A DNA stretch of 64,000 bases from JBIOXB01 sp050732395 (GTDB lineage Bacteria; Zhuqueibacterota; Zhuqueibacteria; Zhuqueibacterales; Zhuqueibacteraceae): positions 62,001-126,000 of the forward strand of contig JBOHQX010000041.1 of assembly GCA_050732395.1 (NCBI GenBank). The letters run 5' to 3'. A model generated the notes under the pieces. The model worked only from the letters and a program-made list of their open reading frames with translations. It was not told where the DNA came from and did not search any database. Every line of letters starts with the position of its first letter. Position 1 is the first letter of the stretch. The translations under genes were made by a program, and so were the position numbers. This document shows, piece by piece, positions 25,430-33,904 of the stretch.

Positions 25430-26584
25430 TTGAACATCGGCATCCCCAAAGAAATCTTACAGCATGAAACCCGCGTTGCGATCGTGCCGAGCACCGCTGC
25501 GATATTGCGGAAACGCGGCCACCCCATTCTCCTGGAGAGCGGTGCAGGCGCGGCCGCGGGTTTCTCTGATCGCGAGTTCGAGGGCGCAGGCGCGACGATC
25601 ACGAACGAGATCAGAGCATTGTACCGCCAAAGTGAAGTGATTTTGAAATTGAACCCGCCGCAGGAGCACCCGGGCGCAGGCGCGCATGAAGCCGATCTGA
25701 TGCGCGAAGGTGCCAGCCTGTTCGCGTTCTTATCGCCGCACGCCGGAATACCGGCTTTGCGCAAACTGGCCGCGCGTAAAATTACGGCATTCGCGATGGA
25801 ATACGTTCCGCGGATCACCCGCGCGCAAAGCATGGACGCGTTGAGCTCGATGGCGACCGTCGCCGGTTACAAGGCGGTTTTGCTGGCGGCCGCGCGCTTG
25901 AACAAGATGTTTCCGCTGTTGATGACCGCGGCCGGCACGATTCCACCCGCCAATGTGCTCGTGTTGGGCGCGGGCGTCGCCGGCTTGCAGGCGATTGCCA
26001 CCGCGAAACGTCTGGGCGCAAAGGTCGAGGCTTTTGATCCGCGGCCGGCCGTGAAGGAACAAGTAAAAAGCCTGGGTGCCTCCTTCATCGAAATGGAAGT
26101 CACGGAAAACTTGGAAACCAGCGGCGGCTATGCTCTGGAACAATCAGAAGCTTTTTTGCTGAAAGAACGCGATGTGATTGGAGCGAGATTGCCCAAAACG
26201 GAGGTGGTGATTTGCACGGCACTGGTTTTTGGCAAACGTGCGCCCGTGCTGATTACGGCAGGAATGGCCAGAAAAATGCGCACCGGCTCGGTGATTGTGG
26301 ATCTAGCTTCGGAGCAGGGCGGCAATTGCGAGCTCACCGAGCCCGGCAGGGAGATCGTGCGCGAAGGAGTGACGATTATCGGCGCCGGACAGCTTGCGGC
26401 TTCGGTGCCGGTAGACGCGAGCCACATGTACGCGAAAAATGTCACCAATCTTTTTTTGCATATCTATCCAAAAGGCGATCACACACCGAATCTCGAAGAC
26501 GAGATCACCAGAGGTTGTTGTCTCATGCACCATGGCGAAATCGTAAACGAAACTTTGAAAAGAGTTTTGGGAGGAGCGAAATAA
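25430..26584 (+). CDS. pntAA: NAD(P) transhydrogenase subunit alpha part 1
   Basis: This protein has 384 residues from a TTG at 25430 that is preceded by GGAGG with 6-nt spacing. It begins NIGIPKEILQHETRVAIVPS, the typical AlaDH/PNT N-terminus. The NAD-binding motif is VLVLGAGVAGLQAIATAKRL, followed by EAFDPRPAVKEQVKSLGASF. It is the soluble dI component, which binds NAD(H) and passes hydride to NADP+ bound on PntB. The split alpha subunit (PntAA and PntAB) is the Rhodospirillum-type three-gene arrangement. The two further subunits follow directly. Confidence 0.95.
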   Translation: MNIGIPKEILQHETRVAIVPSTAAILRKRGHPILLESGAGAAAGFSDREFEGAGATITNEIRALYRQSEVILKLNPPQEHPGAGAHEADLMREGASLFAFLSPHAGIPALRKLAARKITAFAMEYVPRITRAQSMDALSSMATVAGYKAVLLAAARLNKMFPLLMTAAGTIPPANVLVLGAGVAGLQAIATAKRLGAKVEAFDPRPAVKEQVKSLGASFIEMEVTENLETSGGYALEQSEAFLLKERDVIGARLPKTEVVICTALVFGKRAPVLITAGMARKMRTGSVIVDLASEQGGNCELTEPGREIVREGVTIIGAGQLAASVPVDASHMYAKNVTNLFLHIYPKGDHTPNLEDEITRGCCLMHHGEIVNETLKRVLGGAK

Positions 26585-26670
26585 TGAGCGAAACCTTGAT
26601 AGTATCCACTGGCAGTATCGTCTCTGCCGCCTTATGATCAATCGAGAATATCGACAGAGGAGACCATCAA

Positions 26671-26985
26671 ATGGCGAATGAAATCAGCCAATCAGACATT
26701 GCGGTGAATCTTTTGATTTTTCTGCTCTCCACCTTTCTGGGGCTGGAGCTCGTTCGTCATGTTTCCAAGCTGTTGCACACCCCACTGATGTCATTGACCA
26801 ATGCCATTTCGTCGGTTTCGGTGGTGGCTGCTCTTGTAGTCATCGCTCACGCCAAGGACAATTTCGTATTGATTTTGGCAACCATCGGGGTAGCGCTGGC
26901 AGCCACCAACGTTATCAGCGGATTCATGATCACCGAGCGCATCTTGCGTATGTTCAAGAAAGGCAACGGGGGAGAAAAGCGATAA
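26671..26985 (+). CDS. pntAB: NAD(P) transhydrogenase subunit alpha part 2
   Basis: This 104-residue membrane protein has three hydrophobic helices: VNLLIFLLSTFLGLELV, the central SVVAALVVIA and ILATIGVALAATNVISGF. It ends with the family's SGFMITERILRMFKK. It supplies part of the proton channel (dII). GGAGACCATCAA precedes the ATG, and its TAA overlaps the ATG of pntB. Confidence 0.94.
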   Translation: MANEISQSDIAVNLLIFLLSTFLGLELVRHVSKLLHTPLMSLTNAISSVSVVAALVVIAHAKDNFVLILATIGVALAATNVISGFMITERILRMFKKGNGGEKR

Positions 26986-28364
26986 TGGATGCGATGGTGA
27001 TCTATTTGTATGTGCTCTCCGCAGTGATGTTCATATTTTCACTCAAATGGATGAGCGCGATCAGAACCTCGCGCTGGGGAAACTGGGCCGGCGCTGCAGG
27101 AATGCTCGTCGCGGTGCTGGCCACGCTCCTTGCCTTCGGAATGCATCACTCTGAACTTTTGCTCCTTGCCATTGTGATTGGTTCGATGATCGGAATTCCG
27201 ATTGCTTTAAAGCTGCCCATGACTGCTGTGCCGCAGCGTACCGCCATGTCGCATGCTTTCGGCTCGCTCGCGGTGGCGCTAGTGGGAACCGCCGAGTATT
27301 TTCAGCGCGCACCTGCGGTCGACAAGTTCACCACAGCGGTGCTGGCCACTGAAATTATTCTGGGTTACCTGACCTTCACCGGATCTGTCATCGCTTTTGC
27401 CAAACTCCAGGAATTGATCTCGGGCAAACCTCTCATCTACCCGGGAAGGAACGTCATCAGTATCGTCGTTTTGGCGATTGCCGTGATCTTGGGAATTGCC
27501 CTCGTTATTGATCCCACCCAGGCATTCCTGCTGCCGATCATGGCCTTCTTTGCACTCGCATTCGGTTTCCTGCTGGTGATGGGAATCGGTGGCGCCGACA
27601 TGCCCACGGTTATTGCCATCTTGAATTCCTATGCCGGGCTTTCCGCCGCTGCGCTCGGATTTGTGCTCAACAACAAGCTTCTCATTGTGGCCGGCACCCT
27701 GGATGGCTCTTCCGGATTCATTCTGGCGATCCTGATGTGTAAGGCGATGAACCGTTCTTTTGCCAATGTGCTCTTCGGTGGTGTGGGCGCGACTGTCAAT
27801 AAACCCGGCAGTGAAGGCGCACCAGCCGCCCGTACGGTACCATCTTACACGGCGGAAGACGCCTCCTTCATTCTTGAAAGCGCGCAATCCGTCGTTCTCG
27901 TTCCTGGTTATGGCCTGGCGGTGGCACAAGCGCAACACGTTTTGCATGACCTGGCCAAGACACTGATGGATCGGGGTGCCACAGTGCGCTATGCCATTCA
28001 TCCCGTCGCGGGCCGCATGCCGGGACACATGAACGTGCTGCTTGCGGAAGCAAATGTGCCGTATGATTTGTTGCTCGAGATGGAGCACATCAACGAAGAT
28101 TTCCAAAATACGGACGTGGCGCTGGTGATCGGCGCGAACGACGTGGTGAATCCGGCCGCGCGCCATAAAAAAGACAGCCCTTTGTACGGCATGCCGATTT
28201 TAAATGTCGATCAAGCGCGCACCGTCATGGTGGTCAAGCGCAGTCTTGGCGCTGGTTTTGCCGGGGAAGACAATGAGTTGTTCTACGACACGAAGACGAT
28301 GATGCTGTTCGGGGATGCGAAAAAAGTGGTGACGGAGCTGGTGAATACGCTTAAGGCACAATAG
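26985..28364 (+). CDS. pntB: NAD(P) transhydrogenase subunit beta
   Basis: This 459-residue protein has an N-terminal membrane half of about nine helices (dII) and a C-terminal NADP(H)-binding dIII from about residue 285. dIII shows VVLVPGYGLAVAQAQHVLHD and AIHPVAGRMPGHMNVLLAEA, then LVIGANDVVNPAA and VVKRSLGAGFAGEDNELFY, all canonical. The complex couples inward proton flow to making NADPH from NADH, or runs in reverse. The ATG at 26985 overlaps the pntAB stop (TAATG). Confidence 0.96.
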   Translation: MDAMVIYLYVLSAVMFIFSLKWMSAIRTSRWGNWAGAAGMLVAVLATLLAFGMHHSELLLLAIVIGSMIGIPIALKLPMTAVPQRTAMSHAFGSLAVALVGTAEYFQRAPAVDKFTTAVLATEIILGYLTFTGSVIAFAKLQELISGKPLIYPGRNVISIVVLAIAVILGIALVIDPTQAFLLPIMAFFALAFGFLLVMGIGGADMPTVIAILNSYAGLSAAALGFVLNNKLLIVAGTLDGSSGFILAILMCKAMNRSFANVLFGGVGATVNKPGSEGAPAARTVPSYTAEDASFILESAQSVVLVPGYGLAVAQAQHVLHDLAKTLMDRGATVRYAIHPVAGRMPGHMNVLLAEANVPYDLLLEMEHINEDFQNTDVALVIGANDVVNPAARHKKDSPLYGMPILNVDQARTVMVVKRSLGAGFAGEDNELFYDTKTMMLFGDAKKVVTELVNTLKAQ

Positions 28365-28462
28365 AAAAGACTTTTACGCGGCTTCGAGCCGGGTGATGCG
28401 TGAATTCAATCTGGAATGCTTTGAATTCCTTGCTTGCAAATTATTGCAGTGAATCGAAAGAG

Positions 28463-28535
28463 TGCGCCCACTAGGAATCGAACCTAGAACCTCCGGATTA
28501 AGAGTCCGCTGCTCTGCCAGTTGAGCTATGGGCGC
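28463..28535 (-). tRNA. tRNA-Lys (CTT)
   Basis: A 73-nt cloverleaf on the minus strand. The 7-bp acceptor stem pairs GCGCCCA with TGGGCGC, with discriminator A. The D arm contains AGCTCAACTGGCAGAGC, the anticodon arm CGGACTCTTAATCCG has anticodon CTT, and the T arm is CTAGGTTCGATTCCTAG. The 3' CCA is not encoded. Confidence 0.97.
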
Positions 28536-28548
28536 AATCTAACAAGGT

Positions 28549-28592
28549 GTTTACGGATTACACGTGGAGCGATACGTAATGCGTAATGCTTT
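28549..28592. repeat. Short heptad-word palindrome between the two tRNA genes
   Basis: The 60-bp spacer between the tRNAs contains the words GTTTACG GATTACA CGTGGAG CGATACG TAATGCG TAATGC. ATTAC-type words on the left face GTAAT-type words on the right. It is a weaker member of the periodic intergenic repeat group seen elsewhere in the window. Confidence 0.45.
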
Positions 28593-28595
28593 GGG

Positions 28596-28668
28596 TGAGG
28601 GTGGAGAGAATCGAACTCTCGGCCAACGGCTTAAAAGGCCGCTGCTCTACCAGCTGAGCTACACCCTC
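28596..28668 (-). tRNA. tRNA-Lys (TTT)
   Basis: A 73-nt cloverleaf on the minus strand. The acceptor stem pairs GAGGGTG with CACCCTC, with discriminator A. The D arm is AGCTCAGCTGGTAGAGC, the anticodon arm GGCCTTTTAAGCC has anticodon TTT, and the T arm is GAGAGTTCGATTCTCTC. The 3' CCA is not encoded. It lies just upstream (minus strand) of the CTT isoacceptor and downstream of aspS. Confidence 0.97.
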
Positions 28669-28715
28669 TCACCGCGACAAAAGTCGTCAAATATAATAAA
28701 CTGAGTACCTAACAG

Positions 28716-30524
28716 TCAATCTAATTTTCCCAAGATAAGCTTAATTCCCAATTCGCGTAGTTGACGCTCGTCCACCTGCGAAGGAGCGCCATCCATCATC
28801 GACACTGCGGTATTGGTTTTTGGAAAAGCAATCACGTCGCGAATGGATTTGCGGCCAGTCAACAGCATGACCAGGCGATCGAATCCAAAAGCAATGCCGC
28901 CATGCGGCGGCGCACCGTATTCGAACGCCTCCAGCAAGAAGCCGAATTTTCTTTCCGCTTCTTCCTTGCTAATGCTCAATAAATCAAACATCTGGCTTTG
29001 GAGCTCGCGGCGGTGGATACGAATACTGCCGCCGGCGATCTCGGTGCCGTTGAGAATCAGGTCGTAGGCCTTAGCCCGCACCTTGTGCGGGGCGGTTGAC
29101 ATCAAATGCAAATCTTCATCGAGCGGTGAAGTGAAAGGATGATGCCGTGCCGTCCAGCGCTTTTCTTCTTTATCGAATTCCAGCAACGGAAAATTTACGA
29201 CCCAATGCAAATGATGCGTGTTTGGTGGAATCAAGCTTTCGCTCTGTGCCAATTTGAGTCGCAACGCGCCGAGAATTTCCTGCGCCTGCTCCGCTTCATC
29301 TGCCACAAACATGAACAAATCCTGGCCTTGCGCTTGCATACGCTCGTTCACGCGTCGCTGCAGATCTTCCGAAAAAAACTTGGCGATACTGCCTTGCCAG
29401 CCCGTGGGAGTGTTTTTGATCGTGGCCAAACCGTTTGCGCCGAGCTGCGTCGCATATTGCGTCAAATCGTCAAGCTGTTTGCGCGAGTATTGCGCACTGC
29501 CCGGGAGGCTCAGACCCTGCACCGTTTTTCCACCTTTTGCAGCTTCGACAAACACGCGGAATTCGCTGGCCTGCGCCAGGTCGGTAAGGTCGCGAATCTC
29601 CAAACCAAAGCGTAAATCCGGCTTGTCGCTGCCGAAACGCGCCATAGCCTCTTGAAACGTCATACGGGGCAGGGGTAGCTTGACTTCCATTTCCAATATT
29701 TCATTAAACATCTCTGCGACCAGGCCCTCCGTCATGGCGAGCACGTCTTCGCGGTCGACGAAAGACATCTCGACGTCAATCTGCGTGAATTCCGGCTGGC
29801 GGTCGGCACGTGAATCCTCGTCGCGGAAGCAGCGCACGATTTGAAAATAACGGTCCATACCGGCGACCATGAGCAGTTGCTTGTAGGTCTGCGGGCTTTG
29901 CGGCAGCGCATAAAATTTGCCGTGATGAATGCGGCTGGGCACGAGATAATCGCGCGCGCCTTCGGGTGTGCTCTTCATAAGAATCGGTGTTTCGACTTCG
30001 ACGAAATCATTGCGGTCGAAATAACGCCGCGTCACTTGCGCGAGGCGGTGGCGAATGATCAAATTGCGTTGCATCTCGCTGCGTCGCAAATCGAGATAAC
30101 GATATTTCAAACGCAAATCTTCGGAGGCGGACTCCGCACGGTCGGTGATTTCGAACGGCGGGGTCCTTGCGGGATTGAGCACACGCAGCTCGTGCGCCTC
30201 TATTTCGATCTCGCCCGTGGCCAGATTCGGATTGACCATGCCCGCAGGACGGGCGACCACCGTGCCGCGTACGGCAATCACATATTCGCTGCGCAGACTT
30301 TGGGCTGCGGCTTGCATTTCGGCAGACTCGGGATTAAACACAATTTGCGTTTTCCCATAGCGATCGCGCAAATCGACGAACAAAATACCGCCGTGATCGC
30401 GCCAGGTATCGATCCATCCCGTCAGTATCACTTCTTTACCGGCATCCGTATAGCGCAACGCGCCGCAGGTGTGCGTTCTTTTCCAGATTTTCACTTCCTG
30501 GCTTTGATTTTCACGAGACGACAT
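28716..30524 (-). CDS. aspS: Aspartyl-tRNA synthetase
   Basis: This 602-residue bacterial-type class IIb synthetase has an N-terminal OB-fold anticodon domain (about 15-110, VILTGWIDTWRDHGGILFVD). Class II motif 2 is in FRDEDSRADRQPEFTQIDVE, motif 3 is in GIAFGFDRLVMLLTGRKSI, and the bacterial GAD insertion lies between them. The ATG at 30524 is chosen, with AGGAGGACG upstream; a TTG one codon earlier is also possible. Whether it also charges tRNA-Asn cannot be decided here. The two lysine tRNAs follow on the same strand. Confidence 0.97.
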   Translation of the reverse strand: MSSRENQSQEVKIWKRTHTCGALRYTDAGKEVILTGWIDTWRDHGGILFVDLRDRYGKTQIVFNPESAEMQAAAQSLRSEYVIAVRGTVVARPAGMVNPNLATGEIEIEAHELRVLNPARTPPFEITDRAESASEDLRLKYRYLDLRRSEMQRNLIIRHRLAQVTRRYFDRNDFVEVETPILMKSTPEGARDYLVPSRIHHGKFYALPQSPQTYKQLLMVAGMDRYFQIVRCFRDEDSRADRQPEFTQIDVEMSFVDREDVLAMTEGLVAEMFNEILEMEVKLPLPRMTFQEAMARFGSDKPDLRFGLEIRDLTDLAQASEFRVFVEAAKGGKTVQGLSLPGSAQYSRKQLDDLTQYATQLGANGLATIKNTPTGWQGSIAKFFSEDLQRRVNERMQAQGQDLFMFVADEAEQAQEILGALRLKLAQSESLIPPNTHHLHWVVNFPLLEFDKEEKRWTARHHPFTSPLDEDLHLMSTAPHKVRAKAYDLILNGTEIAGGSIRIHRRELQSQMFDLLSISKEEAERKFGFLLEAFEYGAPPHGGIAFGFDRLVMLLTGRKSIRDVIAFPKTNTAVSMMDGAPSQVDERQLRELGIKLILGKLD

Positions 30525-31193
30525 CAAGAGATCGTCCTCCTTGACAGCTCATGGGTTCTTTTGTATGAACTTTATCTCATCAATATACAAATTTTATGTC
30601 AAAATAAAAACTCTAACCTAAATTATTCAGGTGAGTAATGCCTCAATGAAAGGGGGAAACACAGACTGCCGGTCTGTCCAGTCGCGCCGACTGGGTTACG
30701 CTTCCCCTCATCATTGAGGCATTACTCAGGTGGCTGGAATCTGCTTGACTTTCATCCCTTGATTTTGTAGCCTTTACGCACTTTATCCTAATGGAACAAG
30801 ACTCGCGTAGGCTTGGCATGAACCAACAACATGGTGGTCTCGGATCGATCCGTGCACTTTCAATACTATAATCCGGCAGGCTGAATGTTGATCATTCCAT
30901 CTTTTTTCATCCCTTCACGATACTGGCTGAGATGCAGGCTCATACTTCCTGCACTGCTTCGCATTTCAATCTTCCCCACATTACTTGTCGCCAATCTTCA
31001 TAAGAACATATCTCCGCAGGCAAGACATTTGCTTGGTTTTCATTTTCTCCTCAATATTGCGCGATTGCCGTGAACGGCGCAAAAAAACTCGCATCACCGG
31101 CAACAAAGTGCCTTAGCAACAAGGGTGACGGCTGTTTGCTGAGGATCAAAAACAACTTCTTGTCAATCTGCCTGAGCTTAGGTAGGAGCAGCC
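30525..31193. other. Divergent gap with one MITE-like element
   Basis: The 670-bp gap between aspS and the transporter array has no credible gene. The palindromic element at 30628-30732 is the only strong structure. The rest is mixed sequence that should contain the promoters for both directions. Confidence 0.55.
30628..30732. mobile_element. MITE-like palindromic element with internal hairpins
   Basis: The 16-bp perfect terminal inverted repeats AGTAATGCCTCAATGA (30634-30649) and TCATTGAGGCATTACT (30711-30726) are flanked by direct repeats CAGGTG (30628-30633 and 30727-30732). Between them GGGGAA and TTCCCC form a second stem. This closes on two adjacent perfect hairpins: ACAGAC/GTCTGT (30661-30677) and CCAGTCG/CGACTGG (30678-30694). 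The unit is 93 bp without the direct repeats. It is compatible with a non-autonomous transposon or with a structured RNA. Confidence 0.7.
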
Positions 31194-32588
31194 ATGCAAT
31201 CCAAATTCGTTCGCGGGTTGGGACTATTTGATTCTACGATGATCGTTGCCGGCTCGATGATCGGTTCCGGTATTTTCATTGTCTCTGCCGACATTGCGCG
31301 CCAGGTGGGCTCGTCCGGCTGGTTGTTGATGGTATGGATCATTACTGGCCTGCTCACCGTTATCGCCGCATTGAGCTACGGCGAGCTGGCCGCGCTCTTT
31401 CCCGAGGCCGGCGGCCAATACGTATACTTGCGCGAGGCGCACGGCCCGTTGTGGGGATTTCTCTATGGCTGGACTTTATTTTTGGTGATTCAAACGGGAA
31501 CCATCGCCGCCGTGGCTGTGGCCTTTGCAAAATTCTTGGGGGTGCTCATGCCCGCGATTTCCGCGACGAACACGATCTTTACGCTTGGCCCAGTTTCATT
31601 TTCCACGCAACGCCTCGTGGGGATTGCGGTCATTGCGCTGCTGACCGCGACCAATACCCTGGGCATTAAGACCGGCAAAATTGTGCAAAATATTTTTACG
31701 GCCACCAAAGTCGGCGCGCTAGCCTTGTTGATTCTGCTCACTTTTTTTGTCGCGCGTAATCCGAATGCGGCAATACACTCGCCTGGTTTTTGGACGCCTA
31801 TGGTCAATGGCAACGTGCTATCCACCATGGCGCTGATCGTCGCGCTAGGCACGGCCATGGTCGGTTCCTTGTTTTCTTCTGATGCCTGGAACAACATCGG
31901 CTTCGCCGCGGCAGAAGTCAAAAATCCGCATCGCACCGTGCCCCTGGCCATGATGCTTGGCACGATCCTGGTGACCGTGCTATATGTCTCCGCCAACATT
32001 TCTTATATCGCCGTGCTGCCGTTGGAGGGGATCCAGCATGCGCCGGAAGATCGCGTCGCCACCGCCGCCGCGCAAATGATTTTTGGTCAGGACGCTGCAT
32101 CCCTCATGGCGATCGCGATCATGATTTCGACTTTCGGCTGTGTGAATGGCTTGATTCTCGCCGGTGCACGGGTCTATTATGCCATGGCCCAACATGGCTT
32201 GTTCTTCAGAAAAATCGGGGAATTGAATGATCGCGGCGTACCAGCCAATGGCCTCATCCTGCAGGGCATCTGGGCAGCGGTATTGACCCTTTCCGGCACG
32301 TATGGCGATTTGCTTGACTACGTGGTTTTTGCCGCTCTGCTCTTTTATGTGCTCACGGTCGCGGGAATTTTTGTCTTGCGCCGTAAGCGGCCTGAAGCTG
32401 ACCGGCCACATAAAGCGTGGGGCTATCCGATCATCCCGGCGCTTTATATTGTCCTCGCCACTTTGATCATGATTGTATTGTTGATCTATAAACCGGCATA
32501 CACCTGGCCAGGCCTTGGGTTGGTGTTGACGGGCTTGCCGGTTTATGTGCTCTGGCGCCGCAAAGCGCGCGGTTCAGACAAGGCCTAG
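31194..32588 (+). CDS. Amino acid permease (APC superfamily)
   Basis: This 464-residue inner-membrane protein has about 12 helices. The first reads LFDSTMIVAGSMIGSGIFIV, containing the GSGIF substrate-loop motif of APC carriers. ALSYGELAALFPEAGGQYVY in helix 2-3 and WNNIGFAAAEVKNPHRTVPL in helix 6-7 match the LAT/basic amino acid branch. It probably exchanges or imports neutral amino acids. GTAGGAGCAGCC precedes the ATG. It is the first of seven collinear transporters. Confidence 0.92.
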   Translation: MQSKFVRGLGLFDSTMIVAGSMIGSGIFIVSADIARQVGSSGWLLMVWIITGLLTVIAALSYGELAALFPEAGGQYVYLREAHGPLWGFLYGWTLFLVIQTGTIAAVAVAFAKFLGVLMPAISATNTIFTLGPVSFSTQRLVGIAVIALLTATNTLGIKTGKIVQNIFTATKVGALALLILLTFFVARNPNAAIHSPGFWTPMVNGNVLSTMALIVALGTAMVGSLFSSDAWNNIGFAAAEVKNPHRTVPLAMMLGTILVTVLYVSANISYIAVLPLEGIQHAPEDRVATAAAQMIFGQDAASLMAIAIMISTFGCVNGLILAGARVYYAMAQHGLFFRKIGELNDRGVPANGLILQGIWAAVLTLSGTYGDLLDYVVFAALLFYVLTVAGIFVLRRKRPEADRPHKAWGYPIIPALYIVLATLIMIVLLIYKPAYTWPGLGLVLTGLPVYVLWRRKARGSDKA

Positions 32589-32620
32589 CAGGTCGTCGAA
32601 AAACAATATTGTGATCTCCT

Positions 32621-33853
32621 ATGTGGAACTTTTTACGCCGGATCAGCCTCACACAATGGATCATCATCGCCATGGGCATTGGCGTCGCCGTGGGCTGGCT
32701 GTTTCCAGAATTCTCGCAACACGTCCGGCTCATATCCAATATCTTCCTGCGCATGATCAAATCTATCATCGTGCCGCTGCTGTTCGGCACCTTGGTGGTT
32801 GGAATCGCCGGGCACAGTGACGATTTGAAAGCCGTAGGGCGGCTGGCGTTGCGCGCGATTATTTACTTCGAAATCGTTACCACGCTGGCTTTGTTCATTG
32901 GCCTGGCAGCCGTCAACATAACCAAGCCCGGCGTCGGGGTGTCGCTGCCGGCGCCGAGCGCAGAACAAACCGCAGCGAGCAAAGTCACTATTGAAAGCAT
33001 GATCGAGCATACCGTGCCCAGGAGTTTCATTGAAGCCGCGGCCGCAAACGACGTGCTGCCGGTGGTTTTCTTTACGATTCTATTTGCCGTGGCGCTCACG
33101 CAAGTCAAAGGTAAGCCCAAAGCGATGGTGCTTGGCTTCTGCGAGGGGCTTTCCGAGGTGATGTTCAAATTCACCGCCATCGTTATGAAATTTGCTCCGA
33201 TCGGCATCGGGGCAGCCATGGCCTACACCGTGGGCCATAGCGGCTTGGATATTTTAATCAACCTTGGCAAGCTTGTGCTCACACTGTATGGCGCGCTGAT
33301 TTTTTTCGTGCTGGCAGTGTTGGTGCCGGTCATGTGGATTGCCAAGATTCCGGTACGAAAATTCTTCCAGGCCGTACGTGAGCCCGCGTTGATCGCTTTT
33401 TCCACAACCTCGTCCGATGCCGCCCTGCCGTCCGCGCTCGAGCGGATGCGTAATTTTGGCGTGCCCAATCGCATCGTTTCATTCGTATTGCCGGCGGGAT
33501 ATTCATTCAATCTCGACGGCTCGACCCTCTATCTTTCGCTTGCCGCACTGTTCGTGGCGCAAGCAGCGGGCGTGGAATTGTCGATTCCGCAACAACTGTT
33601 TATGATGTTAACGCTGATGTTGACGAGCAAAGGCGTGGCCGGTGTGCCGCGCGCAGCATTGGTGATTCTGTCCGGCACCGTAGCCAGCTTCGGCTTGCCG
33701 CTCGAGGGCGTGGCGATCCTGCTGGGCGTGGACGAGCTCATGGACATGGCCCGCACAGCAGTCAACGTGACCGGCAATTGCCTTGCTTCCGCGGTGATGG
33801 CACGGTGGGAAGGCGAGTTGAATACCGACGCGCCACCGGCAGCGGCCGCTTGA
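32621..33853 (+). CDS. Dicarboxylate/amino acid:cation symporter (DAACS, GltP/DctA type)
   Basis: This 410-residue protein has eight helices and two hairpins. Diagnostic segments are STTSSDAALPSALERM (HP1 serine-rich tip), PAGYSFNLDGSTLYLSLAAL (TM7 NMDG-like motif), ILSGTVASFGLPLEGVAIL (HP2) and DELMDMARTAVNVTGNCLAS (TM8 with the substrate-binding Asp and Asn). Family members carry glutamate, aspartate or C4-dicarboxylates with Na+ or H+. TM8 reads MARTAVN where other members have RxxTxxN, compatible with an acidic substrate. Confidence 0.94.
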   Translation: MWNFLRRISLTQWIIIAMGIGVAVGWLFPEFSQHVRLISNIFLRMIKSIIVPLLFGTLVVGIAGHSDDLKAVGRLALRAIIYFEIVTTLALFIGLAAVNITKPGVGVSLPAPSAEQTAASKVTIESMIEHTVPRSFIEAAAANDVLPVVFFTILFAVALTQVKGKPKAMVLGFCEGLSEVMFKFTAIVMKFAPIGIGAAMAYTVGHSGLDILINLGKLVLTLYGALIFFVLAVLVPVMWIAKIPVRKFFQAVREPALIAFSTTSSDAALPSALERMRNFGVPNRIVSFVLPAGYSFNLDGSTLYLSLAALFVAQAAGVELSIPQQLFMMLTLMLTSKGVAGVPRAALVILSGTVASFGLPLEGVAILLGVDELMDMARTAVNVTGNCLASAVMARWEGELNTDAPPAAAA

Positions 33854-33904
33854 AAATCTTTCGATATTCTGCAATCGTAAATCGTTCAACGCGAGGGAGG
33901 TAGC

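Noticed and set aside
30628..30732. Considered a hammerhead or other known small ribozyme
   Set aside because: Neither strand has the hammerhead CUGAUGA...GAAA core in the right places, and no other ribozyme consensus was recognised; the flanking direct repeats fit an insertion better.
30885..31073. A 62-codon plus-strand frame upstream of the first transporter
   Set aside because: It has no ribosome-binding site, no family resemblance and an unlikely composition for a conserved small protein.
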